Part shown: one piece after another, positions 6,374-13,119 of the stretch
Numbering within the stretch: position 1 is the first letter of the stretch
Layout: each line of letters starts with the position of its first letter
Assembly (NCBI GenBank): GCA_964640945.1
Contig: CAZXIV010000021.1
Coordinates: 1-16,040 of the forward strand
Direction: 5' to 3'
Origin: JAGOUB01 sp964640945
Lineage (GTDB): Bacteria; Patescibacteriota; Gracilibacteria; Peribacterales; Peribacteraceae
DNA length: 16,040 nt
Made by a program: the position numbers and the translations under genes
Notes under the pieces: model-generated
Databases searched by the model: none
What the model saw: the letters and a program-made list of their open reading frames with translations, nothing else
Told to the model about the DNA's origin: nothing

Positions 6374-6557
6374 TGTCTCTCCTCTCACCAGAGAAAACCC
6401 CAAAGCGCTGGGGCCGTGCGGCCTACCCGGAAACGTTCCGAGGCAAGCACCCTGAGCGCGTCGGTTACGCGCAGAGTGCTGGCCTCGTGTTCTGAATTTT
6501 GCCGATGGTCGCAAAGATCACCTTGGTATCAATGTCATATATCAGTGTTTTTTGCAA
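6374..6557 (-). promoter_or_regulatory. Structured leader and promoter of cassette A
   Basis: This 184-nt block matches 7194-7377 with about 17 differences and no gaps (eye count, about 91%). In transcript order it has: a conserved promoter stretch with an extended -10 TGA-TATATG (6536-6541); a long imperfect hairpin (6486-6440) with arms GAGGC...GCCTC, AGCAC/GTGCT and CGCGT/ACGCG around an AACCG loop; a small GGAA/TTCC hairpin; a GGCC/GGCC hairpin; a CCCC...GGGG stem (6413-6398) followed by TTTTCTCT; then AGGAG 5 nt before ATG. The stem plus T-run just before the ribosome site could act as an attenuator. Confidence 0.65.
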
Positions 6558-6590
6558 GGAATGACAGAGACCCGGACGGGCACAGGAAAG

Positions 6591-6611
6591 CCCCGCTGCA
6601 CGGCAGCGGGG
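6591..6611 (-). terminator. Hairpin after cassette gene B
   Basis: A perfect 9-bp stem, CCCCGCTGC with GCAGCGGGG and a 3-nt loop, lies 54 bp past the stop of gene B and 34 bp before the conserved promoter block of cassette A. On the minus strand it is followed by CTTTCCTGT, a weak T-tract. It is a likely terminator separating the two cassettes. Confidence 0.6.
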
Positions 6612-6623
6612 ATGAATGTTCGC

Positions 6624-6653
6624 GTCCCAAGAATGCAAGAAGATCAACGACTC
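6624..6653 (-). repeat. Conserved 3' block of cassette B (pairs with 5811-5840)
   Basis: Thirty bases just downstream of the gene B stop match 5811-5840, just downstream of gene A, at 25 positions. Shared core on the plus strand is TGCAAG-N-AGATCAA. It lies outside the coding region in both cassettes, so each unit is bordered by conserved sequence on both sides of a divergent body. Confidence 0.6.
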
Positions 6654-6665
6654 GAAGGGCAAGAC

Positions 6666-7193
6666 TCAGGATGTCCGGACGGACGCGGCGCATATGCCGC
6701 CGCTCCGGTAGCCGTTCCAGCAGTCGCTGACGTAGAGCCGACCGCAGGACCAGCTCAGTGCGACGCGGCTGCCAACGACTATCTGCTCCAGGCAACGTAT
6801 CGAGGCACCTTCCAACGGGTCGAGGCCTAACTGGCGTTTGATGCACGACAGGGCGATGGCCGTCAGTACGACGGGTGCCGAGGTCTCGCCTTCGGACAGC
6901 ATCTTGTCCTGTGCCTCGGCGATCTTCCAGTTGGAGTCGGGAACCGGAATCTTCAGGTGGTAGATGCCGGCGGGCGGAGCGTGGCTGCTCCAGGCGTACT
7001 TGTCGTACCAGTCCTGCTGCCAGAGGAACTCTTGGCCGACCGGGCTGTTGCGCAGGTTCTGGAGCGTCAGGCCAGCGGGCATGCGTAGCAGGATCTCGCC
7101 GGGGATGGGCGCTGGTAAAGAGTCAGTGGACGGGGTGCCAATTCCAAGCAGGGCGGCGACGTCGAAAGCGTAGCCAGGATGAGTCGCGGACAT
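6666..7193 (-). CDS. Cassette paralog B, uncharacterised 175-aa protein
   Basis: Function unknown. The start is ATG at 7191-7193 with AGGAG 5 nt upstream, matching paralog A. The N-terminus SATHPGYAFDVAALL and the block GIGTPSTDSLP are shared with A, while the body diverges; shared islands include LQNLR, WYD/WFD, PVPDSN, an Ala/Leu-rich helix near 105-120 and RCLEQ. The C-terminus ends ASVRTS where A has SSVLDPSVLSP. There is no signal peptide. It lies upstream of A in transcription direction and divergent from the EamA gene. It has its own leader and is separated from A by a hairpin, so the two can be expressed independently. Confidence 0.78.
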   Translation of the reverse strand: MSATHPGYAFDVAALLGIGTPSTDSLPAPIPGEILLRMPAGLTLQNLRNSPVGQEFLWQQDWYDKYAWSSHAPPAGIYHLKIPVPDSNWKIAEAQDKMLSEGETSAPVVLTAIALSCIKRQLGLDPLEGASIRCLEQIVVGSRVALSWSCGRLYVSDCWNGYRSGGICAASVRTS

Positions 7194-7377
7194 TGTCTCT
7201 CCTCTCACCAGAGAAAACCCCAGAGCACTAGGGCCGTGCGGCCTGCCTGGAAACGTTCCGAGGCAAGCGCCCTGGGCGCGTCGGTTACGCGCAGAGTGCT
7301 TGCCTCGTGTTCTCAACCTGGCCGATGGTCGCAAGGATCATCGAGGTATCAATGTCATATATCAGTGTTTTGTGCAA
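7194..7377 (-). promoter_or_regulatory. Structured leader and promoter of cassette B
   Basis: This block has the same length and element order as the cassette A leader. The long hairpin (7306-7260) has an unbroken GAGGCAAGC/GCTTGCCTC stem where A has one mismatch, and an A-C mismatch where A pairs. The pre-ATG stem (7233-7218) changes C-G to U-G and G-U to G-C relative to A, so pairing is kept. It is followed by the same TTTTCTCT and AGGAG. The promoter block with TGA-TATATG (7356-7361) is identical to A. It is divergent to, and 30 bp away from, the EamA promoter. Confidence 0.65.
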
Positions 7378-7390
7378 GGAGCGGAGGCTA

Positions 7391-7419
7391 CTGACTACAG
7401 GCTAGGTTTCTGGTATAAT
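7391..7419 (+). promoter_or_regulatory. Promoter of the EamA transporter gene
   Basis: CTGACT (7391-7396), a 17-nt spacer and TATAAT (7414-7419) preceded by TGG make a strong promoter with an extended -10. The predicted start falls at 7425-7427, on the GTG (7423) or TTG (7426) start codons. A near-identical copy stands at 5672-5700. Confidence 0.75.
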
Positions 7420-7422
7420 GGA

Positions 7423-8394
7423 GTGTTGCCACCGACCCTCCGCCCAGTTCGCAGAACCGCCCCGATCGGCGGCTGGATCGCACTCGCGATCTCCATCGTC
7501 GCGAGCGGCACATATAATGGTTTCGGCAAAAACCTGACCGACGTCCTCTCGCCCTACAGCATCCTACTTGCGAGCGAGTTCGTGATGGCCGTCCTCGTGC
7601 TCATGAGCTTCGGCGCCGTGCCGACCGTTCGCGATATTCGCAAACTCCCGCGTGAGACACTCAAAGCAGCGATAATTATCTCATTGGCCAGCGCGGTGGT
7701 GGGCCCCATCCTCTGGCTCGAGGGCCTCTCGCGCAGCACGGCCACCAACGCCTCACTCTTTGCCGGCGTCGACCTGGCCGTCACGATGGGTTTGGCCGCC
7801 CTCTGGCTGAACCAACGCTTTAGCCGCCGCCAGCTCGTGGGGGCGGCGATCGTGGTAGGCGGCATTGCCTCCAGTTTTCTCCTCTCGCTCGGCAACGGGA
7901 TCACCCCTCAAAGCGGCGATTTTCTGCTGCTACTCGGCACGCTCCTCTTTTGCTCGAGCAACATCTGCTTCCGCCGCTACCTGTCGGATTGCGATCCGCG
8001 CCTCTTCTTAACCGTCCGCATCGGCGTGGCCATCACTACTCTCTGCTTCATCTCGCCATTTCTGAACGTATCGATGAGCCAGGAAATCTTTAACCTACCG
8101 GCCGCCCTTATTCTCTCGCTCATCGGCTTCGGCGCCATCTCGCGCTTCACCGGCATGTACGGCTATTACACCGCCGTCGAGCGTCTGCCCATCGGCACTG
8201 TCTCACTCTGTGGCTCTACCACTGTCATCGCCAGTGTCCTCCTCTCACATCTCCTCACCGGTGAGCCTCTTCTTTGGACGCACGCACTCGCCGCCGGTTT
8301 AATCGTCGGCGGCAGCATCGTCTTTGAGTGGCCGGCCCGGAAGAAGATGAAGTGGCACGCTCTGCCCGTGGCCATGAAGAGCGCCCACCACTGA
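7423..8394 (+). CDS. EamA/DMT-family membrane transporter
   Basis: Members of the drug/metabolite transporter superfamily export or import small metabolites through ten membrane helices built from two EamA repeats. The 323-residue product is hydrophobic throughout, with about ten segments. The first repeat starts near GGWIALAISIVASG and the second near GDFLLLLGTLLFCSSN. Late conserved blocks include YYTAVERLPIGTVSL and GGSIVFEW. The start is uncertain: an open frame continues to 7300, but the promoter at 7391-7419 lies inside it. GTG 7423 or TTG 7426 therefore fits best, the latter sitting 6 nt after the -10 box. The substrate cannot be inferred. A DM13 gene follows 39 bp after the stop, and a divergent cassette lies upstream. 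Confidence 0.88.
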   Translation: MLPPTLRPVRRTAPIGGWIALAISIVASGTYNGFGKNLTDVLSPYSILLASEFVMAVLVLMSFGAVPTVRDIRKLPRETLKAAIIISLASAVVGPILWLEGLSRSTATNASLFAGVDLAVTMGLAALWLNQRFSRRQLVGAAIVVGGIASSFLLSLGNGITPQSGDFLLLLGTLLFCSSNICFRRYLSDCDPRLFLTVRIGVAITTLCFISPFLNVSMSQEIFNLPAALILSLIGFGAISRFTGMYGYYTAVERLPIGTVSLCGSTTVIASVLLSHLLTGEPLLWTHALAAGLIVGGSIVFEWPARKKMKWHALPVAMKSAHH

Positions 8395-8398
8395 GCCG

Positions 8399-8427
8399 TT
8401 GCAGCCGCGCACCAGCGCCCCTACCCT
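8399..8427 (+). promoter_or_regulatory. Possible promoter of the DM13-domain gene
   Basis: TTGCAG (8399-8404), 17 nt, then TACCCT (8422-8427) ends 6 nt before the GTG at 8434. The -10 is weak except for the conserved TA and final T, but spacing matches the leaderless layout seen at other genes here. Read-through from the EamA gene is also possible. Confidence 0.45.
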
Positions 8428-8433
8428 GCGTCC

Positions 8434-9060
8434 GTGCCCCGCGCCTTCCGCTTCGCCGCCGCCACCGTCTTAATCGCGATCGCCGTCGCGGTCTTCATGC
8501 GTCCTTCGGCAGCCCCGCCACCCGCTCCTCCTGTCTTGGCACCGACGGTGTCCATCGGCCCCTCCAACCTCACCGCTGAGGACCGCGTATTCTTGAAAAA
8601 CTTCGCCGCCCTGACGCGCGAGGCCTTCGATAACATGTCCGAAGACGAGCGCCAGATGCTGCTACTCAAGGTATCGTCGGTGAGCGCGCGCCTGCCCGAT
8701 ATCTCGTACGATGAGCCTCTCACTCAGAGCGGTGAAATTGTCCTGATGGGCACCCTCATTGGCGCCGATGCATTTCATCCGGCACAGGGGCACGTGACCG
8801 TCCAACACCTGCGCGACGGCTCGTTGCTCGCGCGTTTGGAGGGCCTGTCCGTGCGCAACGCCCCGATCCTGCGCCTGGCTTTAAGCGCCGATTCAGAAGG
8901 CGATCCGCGCGATCACCCGGTGCCGCTCGGTGTCCTCAAGGCCAATATGGGCGCCCAGACCTACGTCATCCCTACCAAGACCGCCTTAAGCGCCGTGAAG
9001 AGCCTCAGCATCTACGCCCCGCCGTTTAACACCGTGAGCGCGTACGCCGAACTACGCTAA
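8434..9060 (+). CDS. DM13-domain protein with N-terminal membrane anchor
   Basis: The 208-residue product starts at GTG with one hydrophobic segment (about 6-22), then a Pro/Ala-rich linker, so it is likely exported and anchored or secreted. Residues about 97-207 match the DM13 fold: GADAFHPAQGHV, DGSLLARLEGLSV, APILRLALS, and LKANMGAQTYVIP followed by FNTVSAYAELR. DM13 domains have been proposed to take part in redox or electron transfer through a conserved cysteine near the final strand. Here that position reads IYAPPFN and the whole protein has no cysteine, so a redox role is unlikely and a binding role more plausible. The gene follows the transporter by 39 bp, and its stop abuts that of the convergent SLH gene. 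Confidence 0.8.
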   Translation: MPRAFRFAAATVLIAIAVAVFMRPSAAPPPAPPVLAPTVSIGPSNLTAEDRVFLKNFAALTREAFDNMSEDERQMLLLKVSSVSARLPDISYDEPLTQSGEIVLMGTLIGADAFHPAQGHVTVQHLRDGSLLARLEGLSVRNAPILRLALSADSEGDPRDHPVPLGVLKANMGAQTYVIPTKTALSAVKSLSIYAPPFNTVSAYAELR

Positions 9061-9067
9061 TCAGCGT
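9054..9067. repeat. Small palindrome over two abutting stop codons
   Basis: ACGCT and AGCGT pair around AATC. The loop region contains the TAA of the DM13 gene (9058-9060) and, on the other strand, the TGA of the SLH gene (9061-9063). The genes converge with zero spacing. The 5-bp stem is short and has no T-tract, so termination by it is doubtful. Confidence 0.4.
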
Positions 9068-9906
9068 CCGGCATATCCGCGGGCATTCAGCACGATCTTG
9101 GCGAAGGCGGCGCGGTCTACGGGATCACTCGGTCCAAAGCGGCCGGTCGGCAGCCCCGAGGCATCGGTATAGCCACCAACAATCGCGTCGGTCGCCGCCT
9201 GCTCAATAAAAGGAGCGAAAGGCAGGTTTAACGGCACATCCTTGAAGACGCGGCCGGTCGCCGGCGCGGGCTGCACAGAGAACGCCTGCAGGAGAGTGAC
9301 CACCACCTCGCGGCGCAGGGCCGGACGAGTCACATCCTCGGCACCGTCGCTATAGACCGCCCAGCCTAAAATCTCGGCGCAGTGGATGGCAGCCTCGGAC
9401 CAGCGTCCGGCGGCCTGGCGACTCACGAGGGCGACTCCGCCTTGGATGCAGTCCGGGGCCGTGCGGCCACTCACTTCTACGGCCACCTTCGCCAACTGCT
9501 CGAGTGTCACCGGGTCGGCCGGGCCAAAGAGGCCCAGTAGCTGCCCGAACTGGTCGCGGTAACCCGACATCCAGCCGCCCGTAAGGACATCACGCACAAA
9601 CGGCGCAAACCAGACCGTACGCGGGACATCGCGAAAGGAAGTATCGGCACCTTCAACTGCGACCGTCAGCACGTCGGCGCCTCGGGGCGAGCGCGGAGAG
9701 AGCGTTGTTCCCGATTGGACAAGGGGCAGAAGTTCGGGCGTGGATTCAAGCACTTCCTCGGCTTGCTGCAGCGCATCCTCGCGCATGATCTCCAGAAGGG
9801 CACCGGAAAAAATCGCCGAAACCGGCAGGATTTGACCACTAGCAGCCAAAACACCTCCCGGCCCAGCCAGGAGAGTGACCGCCACCATTAGAGATGAGAG
9901 GGACAT
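9061..9906 (-). CDS. Secreted protein with S-layer homology (SLH) repeats
   Basis: SLH domains bind cell-wall polymers and tether proteins to the envelope. The 281-residue product begins with a signal peptide (about 1-22, cleaving near VLAA-SG). SLH-like units lie at about 90-146 (FRDVP...GWMSGY...FGPADPVT), 162-211 (degenerate) and 219-277 (FKDVP...GGYTDASG...FGPSDPVDRAAFAK). The N-terminal 65 residues after the signal form a short helical stretch without a recognised domain, so the protein is little more than SLH repeats. The start is ATG at 9904-9906, because it opens a proper signal peptide and lies 7 nt after TATACT. The frame extends 22 codons further but would put arginines before the signal. 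It is divergent from the CarB-like gene. Confidence 0.85.
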   Translation of the reverse strand: MSLSSLMVAVTLLAGPGGVLAASGQILPVSAIFSGALLEIMREDALQQAEEVLESTPELLPLVQSGTTLSPRSPRGADVLTVAVEGADTSFRDVPRTVWFAPFVRDVLTGGWMSGYRDQFGQLLGLFGPADPVTLEQLAKVAVEVSGRTAPDCIQGGVALVSRQAAGRWSEAAIHCAEILGWAVYSDGAEDVTRPALRREVVVTLLQAFSVQPAPATGRVFKDVPLNLPFAPFIEQAATDAIVGGYTDASGLPTGRFGPSDPVDRAAFAKIVLNARGYAGR

Positions 9907-9913
9907 GGACGGC

Positions 9914-9919
9914 AGTATA
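9914..9919 (-). promoter_or_regulatory. -10 box of the SLH gene, leaderless layout
   Basis: On the minus strand TATACT is followed by 7 nt and then ATG (9906). The predicted transcript start falls on or next to the A of ATG. No clear -35 is visible in the GC-rich upstream sequence. Confidence 0.6.
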
Positions 9920-9972
9920 GCGCAGGGCCGCTTCCGCGCGCGCCGCCGGACCCGTAGGCTGTCGCTGCACAC

Positions 9973-12900
9973 ATGACACCCGACCCCAGCGACGGCCCCT
10001 TAGCCGACCCTCACGACAGCGTGGGCCGAACAATGCTCGTGCTTGGCCCGGGGCCCGGCGACGCGGCCGCCCTCGAAGGCCCTTGCCATGAAGCTGTCTC
10101 GGCCCTGCGCGCCGGCGGCAACCTGGTGACCATCGTCTCGCCCGACGCCTTTGAGAGCGCGACCGACCGCACCTACCACACCCCGCTGACGACTGATTTT
10201 CTCGAACGGGTGATCGCGACCGAGAAACCCCGCACCCTCCTGTGCTCGTGCGCAGGCAGCGCCGCGATGACCGCCGGTCTGGCGCTGGACTCGGCCAACA
10301 TCCTCCGCCGTTATGGTGTGGAAGCGGTCGGCACTCCGCTTGAGCGTCTGCGCGAACTACGTGAACAACCGCTCGGCTTGCACGAACACGCCACGCCCGG
10401 CACCGACATCCGCAAATCGATCCCCAGCCGCAGCTTGGAAGAAGCGCTGCGCGCGGCCGAGTTCCTGGGCTACCCCGTGGCCGTCCGAGGACTGCGCGAA
10501 CGCTTTACCGCCGTCGACATCCAGCAGTTTAAGGAGCACGTCCGCCACGTACTGCTCAGCGATGAAACCGTGCTTATCGAAGAAAGCGTGGACGGCTGGC
10601 AGGGAGTGACCGTGCTGGCGTTGGCCGACCGCGACGGCGAGACGCTCATTGTCGGCGACGCCGATCACTTCGATCCCCTCTCCTCTTCGGAAGACGAACC
10701 CATCCTTGTCGCCCCGGCGCAGTCCATCCCCGCCGAGACGCGAGTCCGCCTGCACGCGGCCGCCGCCAACCTCGTCCAAAGCGGCCTCATGGTTGGACTG
10801 GCCGCCGTCACCTTTGCCGTCGACCGCAAGCGCGGCCTGGAGCGCGCCGTAACAATCGAGCCGGGCCTCGGCCGCCTGACGGCGCTCCTCGGCCGACTGC
10901 ACGACCTACCCATCGGCCGACTGCACGCCGAGCTCACGCTCGGACGGTCCGTACGACAAACGCTCCCCGTCACACCACTACTGCAGGCTATCGCCGTCCG
11001 CCTCCCCCCTACCATTCGACGCCAAAGCTCGCATCCCCTCACCCCCACCTTCGATGGCGAAACCCGCTCCGGCGACGCGCTGGGGCTCGGCCATACCTTC
11101 GGCGAGGCCCTGCAATCGGCCCTCCGGTCGCTCGGCATCGGCGGCGACGGCCTCCGCCCGCCCGCTTTCAGCCCGGCCGACCTGCGGCGCGAACTCAAGC
11201 TACCCGGCGCCCGGCGCCTACTGGCGATCGCGTCCGCGCTCGATGAGGACTGGGGCTTAAACCAGATTCACGCCGCCACCGGTATCGATGTCTTTTTCCT
11301 GCAAGCTATCGCGCGCACCGTGACGCTGCGCCGGGAACTCTTTCAGCAGGCGAGCAGCCCGCTCGCGGCCGACCGGCTTTGGGAGCTCAAGCAGGACGGC
11401 TTCTCCGACCGCGCCATCGCCGCCGTCCGTAACCAGTCGGAGGAAGAGATACGGGCAGCGCGGCGCGCCTTTAACATCACTCCGACAGTGGCACTCCTGC
11501 GCGGCGACCTCTCGGACGAGCGGCGGGCCGCCTACCTCGGCTACCGCGCCACCAGTGAGAGCCAGACCCTGCCGCCATCAGCACTTCTTTTTCCAGTCCT
11601 CGGTCCCAGCGCCTCGCTCGCCGGCCGATCCGGAGATCGTTGTACCGCCTTAGCCATCCAAGAGGCTGCCAAGCACGGCTACAAATCAATCGTCGTGAGC
11701 GGCGACCCCTGGACCAACGACGACCGCGAGCACTGCCGCCGGCGCGTGGTGGCCGATCTTTCGACCGAGAACCTCGCCGAGATCCGCCGCCTGACGGAGC
11801 CTTTCGCCACCGTGGCCTGGGGCGCGGCCGAGGCCGCCGAGATCGTGTGGGCGGGACTGGCCGCCGAGGGCGCCTCGGGCTTTGGCACCGATGCGAACCG
11901 CGCCCTGGCCGCCGACGATCCTCGTCGTCTGGCCGAGATTTGCAGCCAACTCGGCCTCGCCTCCCCCGACTGGCGCGAGGCGGCCGACGGTGAGAGTGCC
12001 GCCGCTGTGGCCGAGCTGGCCGGCTACCCCGTCCTCCTTCGGGGCAGTCACGGGCTCACCGGCGGACGGACGCTTATCGCCAAAACTTCCGCCGCGCTCA
12101 GGGGTTGGTTCGACGGACGTGACAGCGTGGGGCGCGACGCACACGCCACTATCGCAGTGGCACCCCCGGGCGAGCTGGTGACAGCCGAAGCCGTCGCCCA
12201 GGATGGCGAACTGCGCGTCTTAGCACTCACCGAATGTATCGAGCGCCTCGGCACCGAGGACGGCCGTGAGACGACGGTGGTGCCTGCCCAGCGGCTAAGC
12301 CTGCGAGCCCTGCGCCAGATCAAAGCGGCCACCGCCCGGCTGGCGGCCGACCTGCACGTCTCCGGACCGCTCACAGTGGAATTCCTCCTCACCGCCGAAG
12401 AACCGCTCGTCATCGGCTGTACCCTTGAGTTCGGACGCTTTACACCCCTCACTCGGCTGGCTACGGGCGTCGATCTGGCTCAGCAAGCGGTCCTCGCCGC
12501 GCTCGGATTACTGCCCGACACTTCTCTCATCTTGTGCGACGCCGACAACGTGGCCGTCCGCCTCAATCAAACCCGACCCGACGGACCGCGCGCGGCCCTG
12601 AGTCTGGCGCCCACCCTGGCACCGGCCCTGCTCTTAAGCTTCCTTAGTCTGGGTTTTTCACCACCGGAGAGACGCATCCTCCTTTGTATCGATGACCTCG
12701 AAGACTTGAGTCGACTCCTGCCGACAGTCCAAGCCCTGCAACGCCAGGGCGCCGTTCTCCTGGCCACGAGTCATGCCCACGAATTCTTCCTGTCGCGATC
12801 GGTGCCCACCGGCCTCCTCCACCGCTCGAGCGAGCCCCGGAGTCCCAACGTGACGGAGTATGTGGAGCAAGGGCGCATCGACATCGTGGTGGCCGTGCCG

Positions 12901-13074
12901 CCGGCCGACGACACGGCGCTCTTAGAGGAGGCTTCGGCCCTGCGGACGCTCGCCGCGCGCACCGGAATAACGTCCATCGGCGACGTTCGGCTCCTGGAGC
13001 GACTGGCCGAGGCTCTGGGCAACGACACTGCCGAGACACTCCCCTGCCGAGCCGATCCTCTTTTTCCGGCTTAA
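9973..13074 (+). CDS. Full-length CarB homologue with lost catalytic residues
   Basis: The 1033-residue product follows the domain order of the carbamoyl-phosphate synthase large subunit (about 1070 aa). The first pre-ATP-grasp and ATP-grasp unit is at about 20-395 (DRTYHTPLT, EESVDGW, ILVAPAQ, TFGEALQSALRSL). The oligomerisation domain is at 400-505 (ARRLLAIASAL, IHAATGID-FFL, GFSDRAIA). The second ATP-grasp unit is at 535-850 and an MGS-like end at 895-1015. Active-site residues are mostly gone. The first unit lacks the glycine-rich loop, has T280 for the metal-binding Gln and G298 for the Asn, but keeps E296. The second keeps a GGR loop but has E803, G815 and T817 for Gln, Glu and Asn. Carbamoyl phosphate synthesis is therefore improbable. 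No carA or pyr gene is in the window. The frame is intact, so the protein is probably made. M21 is an alternative start. Confidence 0.85.
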   Translation: MTPDPSDGPLADPHDSVGRTMLVLGPGPGDAAALEGPCHEAVSALRAGGNLVTIVSPDAFESATDRTYHTPLTTDFLERVIATEKPRTLLCSCAGSAAMTAGLALDSANILRRYGVEAVGTPLERLRELREQPLGLHEHATPGTDIRKSIPSRSLEEALRAAEFLGYPVAVRGLRERFTAVDIQQFKEHVRHVLLSDETVLIEESVDGWQGVTVLALADRDGETLIVGDADHFDPLSSSEDEPILVAPAQSIPAETRVRLHAAAANLVQSGLMVGLAAVTFAVDRKRGLERAVTIEPGLGRLTALLGRLHDLPIGRLHAELTLGRSVRQTLPVTPLLQAIAVRLPPTIRRQSSHPLTPTFDGETRSGDALGLGHTFGEALQSALRSLGIGGDGLRPPAFSPADLRRELKLPGARRLLAIASALDEDWGLNQIHAATGIDVFFLQAIARTVTLRRELFQQASSPLAADRLWELKQDGFSDRAIAAVRNQSEEEIRAARRAFNITPTVALLRGDLSDERRAAYLGYRATSESQTLPPSALLFPVLGPSASLAGRSGDRCTALAIQEAAKHGYKSIVVSGDPWTNDDREHCRRRVVADLSTENLAEIRRLTEPFATVAWGAAEAAEIVWAGLAAEGASGFGTDANRALAADDPRRLAEICSQLGLASPDWREAADGESAAAVAELAGYPVLLRGSHGLTGGRTLIAKTSAALRGWFDGRDSVGRDAHATIAVAPPGELVTAEAVAQDGELRVLALTECIERLGTEDGRETTVVPAQRLSLRALRQIKAATARLAADLHVSGPLTVEFLLTAEEPLVIGCTLEFGRFTPLTRLATGVDLAQQAVLAALGLLPDTSLILCDADNVAVRLNQTRPDGPRAALSLAPTLAPALLLSFLSLGFSPPERRILLCIDDLEDLSRLLPTVQALQRQGAVLLATSHAHEFFLSRSVPTGLLHRSSEPRSPNVTEYVEQGRIDIVVAVPPADDTALLEEASALRTLAARTGITSIGDVRLLERLAEALGNDTAETLPCRADPLFPA

Positions 13075-13082
13075 TAAGCGCG

Positions 13083-13111
13083 TTGCGCGGCGGGCGGGCG
13101 GCCCGTATACT
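13083..13111 (+). promoter_or_regulatory. Promoter of greA
   Basis: TTGCGC (13083-13088), a 17-nt spacer and TATACT (13106-13111) precede the ATG at 13120 by 8 nt. Transcription would begin about 2 nt before the start codon. No Shine-Dalgarno motif fits in that leader. Confidence 0.65.
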
Positions 13112-13119
13112 CACCCGGC

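Noticed and set aside
6374..6514. 47-codon extension of cassette protein A, and the same extension in B
   Set aside because: AGGAG lies 5 nt before the internal ATG and the region folds as conserved hairpins; it is leader RNA, although the frame happens to stay open.
7300..7422. Longer N-terminus for the EamA transporter
   Set aside because: The extra 41 codons lie over the promoter and the divergent leader, and have no family resemblance.
9955..9960. TAGGCT as a -10 for the CarB-like gene
   Set aside because: The match is weak (TTCCGC as -35) and the start codon itself is uncertain between residues 1 and 21.
9907..9972. Upstream start for the SLH protein
   Set aside because: It would add an Arg-rich stretch before the signal peptide and includes the TATACT promoter.
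10357..10902. Long antisense frames over the CarB-like gene and greA (also 12644-13183 and 13071-13598)
   Set aside because: They mirror high-GC third positions of real genes, contain no recognisable domain and have no promoter or ribosome site that I can see.
9973..13074. CarB-like gene as a decayed pseudogene
   Set aside because: The frame is uninterrupted over 1033 codons and many structural motifs remain; selection on a new function explains this better.
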